From contig JAIEMS010000031.1 in assembly GCA_019751915.1 (NCBI GenBank), positions 62,001 through 126,000 of the forward strand: 64,000 bases of DNA. Reading direction: 5' to 3'. This document shows positions 62,492-64,000 of this stretch, piece after piece. The position numbers and the translations under genes are program-made. The stretch's first letter is position 1; every line of letters starts with the position of its first letter. The notes under the pieces are model-generated. The model saw nothing but the letters and a program-made list of their open reading frames with translations. It searched no databases and was not told the DNA's origin. Source of the stretch: Burkholderiaceae bacterium. Its GTDB lineage: Bacteria; Pseudomonadota; Gammaproteobacteria; Burkholderiales; Burkholderiaceae_C.

Positions 62492-64000
62492 TCAACGGCT
62501 CCACAGCATCAAATGTTCGGCCACCGGGCCAAGGGCCAGCGCAGGCACGTAATTCAGCAGCCCCACCAGCAGCACAGTGCCAATCAACAACGTGACGAAC
62601 AAAGGGCCGTGGGTGGGTAAAGTGCCCTCGCTGGCTGCTATGCGTTTTTTAGCGGCCAGCGAGCCTGCCATCGCCAGTACCGGCACGATGACACCAAAGC
62701 GCCCGAACCACATCGCCAATGCAAGCAATAGGTTGTAGAAAGGTGTGTTGGCTGAAAGGCCTGCAAAAGCACTACCGTTGTTGTTGGCGGCCGAAGAAAA
62801 GGCATAGAGCACTTCAGAAAACCCATGCGCACCGGGGTTCATGATCCCAGCACGGCCTGCATCGGTCATCACAGCAACGCCAGTACCAAGCAATACCAAC
62901 AGGGGCGTGACGAGGATGGCGAGAGAGACCAGCTTCATCTCACGCACCTCAATTTTTTTGCCCAGATACTCTGGCGTGCGCCCGATCATCAGACCTGCAA
63001 TGAACACGGCCATGATGGCAAATAACAGCATTCCGTACAGTCCTGTGCCGACACCGCCAAATACCACTTCACCCAACTGCATCAGTACCAGTGGCACCAT
63101 ACCGCCCAAAGGCGTAAAACTGTCGTGCATGCCATTGACCGCACCGCAACTGGCTGCAGTAGTAATCACAGCAAACAATGAGGTGGCGTTGATACCAAAA
63201 CGAGCTTCCTTGCCTTCCATGTTGCCACCGGGCTGGGTCGCTGTCGCCGTTTGATCTACCCCTAGCGCAGTCAGGGCCGAATTGCCTTGTTGCTCAAACC
63301 ATATGGCAGGAACAACGCAGGCAATAAACAGCACCACCATGGCTGCCAGTACTGCCCATCCTTGGCGCAAATCACCAACCATCCGCCCAAAAACAAAGCA
63401 CAGTGCGGCTGGAATCAAAAAGATTGCCAGCATCTGTAGGAAATTAGTGAGCGCCGTTGGGTTCTCGAAAGGGTGGGCTGAATTGGCGTTGAAAAATCCA
63501 CCCCCGTTAGTGCCCAGCATCTTGATCGCCAGTTGGGAGGCTACAGGCCCTATAGCAATGGTTTGGGTCGCGCTGCTCATCTCTTGCAGCACCGGTTGGC
63601 CAGATGTATCGAAAACGGGCTGCCCTTGCGGATCCAGTTTTGGGGCTTGCCAGTGCACTGTTTCTAGCGTCTGTGCTTCTACATAGGGCGAGAGGGTTTG
63701 CACTACCCCTTGGGCTGAGAAAATGATGGCAAACAGCAGCGACAGCGGTAACAACACCCATAGCGTGGTGCGGGTGAGATCAACCCAAACGTTACCGATA
63801 CATTGGACTGAATGGCGAACAAAGCCCCGTATGAGCGCAATGACAACCACGATGCCTGTGGCTGCGGAGAGGAAATTTTGAACCGTCAGTGCCAACATTT
63901 GCGTCAAATAGCCCATGCTGGTTTCGCCACCATAACCCTGCCAATTGGTATTGGTGACAAAACTGACGGCTGTATTGAAAGCCGAGTCAGGCGTGACGGC
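62492..64000 (-). CDS. kdpA: KdpA, potassium channel-like subunit (5' end outside window)
   Basis: Partial: 502 C-terminal residues of a protein usually 560-600 long; the frame remains open to base 64000. KdpA is the potassium-selective, channel-derived subunit of KdpFABC. Selectivity-loop regions are seen in [13 protein letters not shown] (just at the edge) and [19 protein letters not shown], with a further one in [18 protein letters not shown]-type sequence. The Met at 63916 is internal, not the start. kdpF, if present, and the KdpE-binding promoter would lie beyond the right edge. Confidence 0.97.
   Translation of the reverse strand, partial: AVTPDSAFNTAVSFVTNTNWQGYGGETSMGYLTQMLALTVQNFLSAATGIVVVIALIRGFVRHSVQCIGNVWVDLTRTTLWVLLPLSLLFAIIFSAQGVVQTLSPYVEAQTLETVHWQAPKLDPQGQPVFDTSGQPVLQEMSSATQTIAIGPVASQLAIKMLGTNGGGFFNANSAHPFENPTALTNFLQMLAIFLIPAALCFVFGRMVGDLRQGWAVLAAMVVLFIACVVPAIWFEQQGNSALTALGVDQTATATQPGGNMEGKEARFGINATSLFAVITTAASCGAVNGMHDSFTPLGGMVPLVLMQLGEVVFGGVGTGLYGMLLFAIMAVFIAGLMIGRTPEYLGKKIEVREMKLVSLAILVTPLLVLLGTGVAVMTDAGRAGIMNPGAHGFSEVLYAFSSAANNNGSAFAGLSANTPFYNLLLALAMWFGRFGVIVPVLAMAGSLAAKKRIAASEGTLPTHGPLFVTLLIGTVLLVGLLNYVPALALGPVAEHLMLWSR

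Overview
The window reads as a stretch of chromosome from a Gram-negative betaproteobacterium of the order Burkholderiales, most likely the family Comamonadaceae (Rhodoferax/Polaromonas/Acidovorax-like). The basis is two trimeric-porin genes of the Burkholderiales type, cytochrome c biogenesis by the Ccs1/CcsB (system II) route, the MaeB malic enzyme, the yicC / Ser-Thr kinase / PP2C / rdgB / hemW gene order, and a scattered palindromic repeat that I recall (from memory, not checked) from that family. Genes are dense and mostly housekeeping. The GC level is moderate to high except for one AT-rich patch at about 8.4-10.2 kb.

Layout: (1) 1-8.4 kb, plus strand: the end of hslU, two outer-membrane porins, a lipoprotein 5'-nucleotidase, then tal-pgi. 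(2) 8.4-10.3 kb: a small accessory patch with an AT-rich acyltransferase-3 gene, a HEPN/MNT toxin-antitoxin-like pair in which the HEPN gene seems to have lost its start or frame, and tRNA-Arg(CCU) with its own terminator. (3) 10.4-13.9 kb, minus strand: a PerM/AI-2E transporter, a MoxR ATPase and a CoxE-like VWA protein. (4) 14-16.2 kb, plus strand: two overlapping envelope lipoproteins (one FlgO-like) and queF. (5) 16.2-28.5 kb, minus strand: metG-sulP, a small unknown gene overlapping pbpC, a haem-binding-motif GGDEF-EAL protein and two tandem PAS chemoreceptors. (6) 28.6-37 kb: apbC/mrp, a gene-poor remnant, a Cache/PAS-like diguanylate cyclase, an orphan peptide-binding protein, maeB, tRNA-Arg(ACG) and greB. 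(7) 37-45 kb: spoT, rpoZ, gmk and yicC on the minus strand, and a Ser/Thr kinase, PP2C phosphatase, rdgB and hemW on the plus strand. (8) 45-51 kb, minus strand: cytochrome c4, ccs1, ccsB, msrP and msrQ, a coherent redox and cytochrome-maturation block. (9) 51-55 kb: engB, two lipid A-type acyltransferases and metK. (10) 55-64 kb, minus strand: the high-affinity potassium system kdpABCDE, with an outer-membrane TorF-family protein gene lying between kdpD and kdpE; kdpA runs off the right edge.

How the genes work together: gmk, rpoZ, spoT and greB concern nucleotide supply, RNA polymerase and the stringent response. KdpDE senses potassium or turgor and drives KdpABC. Cytochrome c4 lies directly upstream of the Ccs maturation factors that c-type cytochromes need, and MsrPQ repairs oxidised periplasmic proteins. 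Two c-di-GMP enzymes and two chemoreceptors suggest a motile, redox-sensing lifestyle.

I did not find a convincing undescribed defence or mobile system. The best leads are the frame-broken HEPN/MNT pair in the AT-rich patch, the dispersed palindromic repeat that also seems to pass in frame through pbpC and metG, the TorF gene inside the kdp cluster, and a 16-bp-stem hairpin between metK and kdpE. All identifications come from reading the translations by eye; no database search was run.
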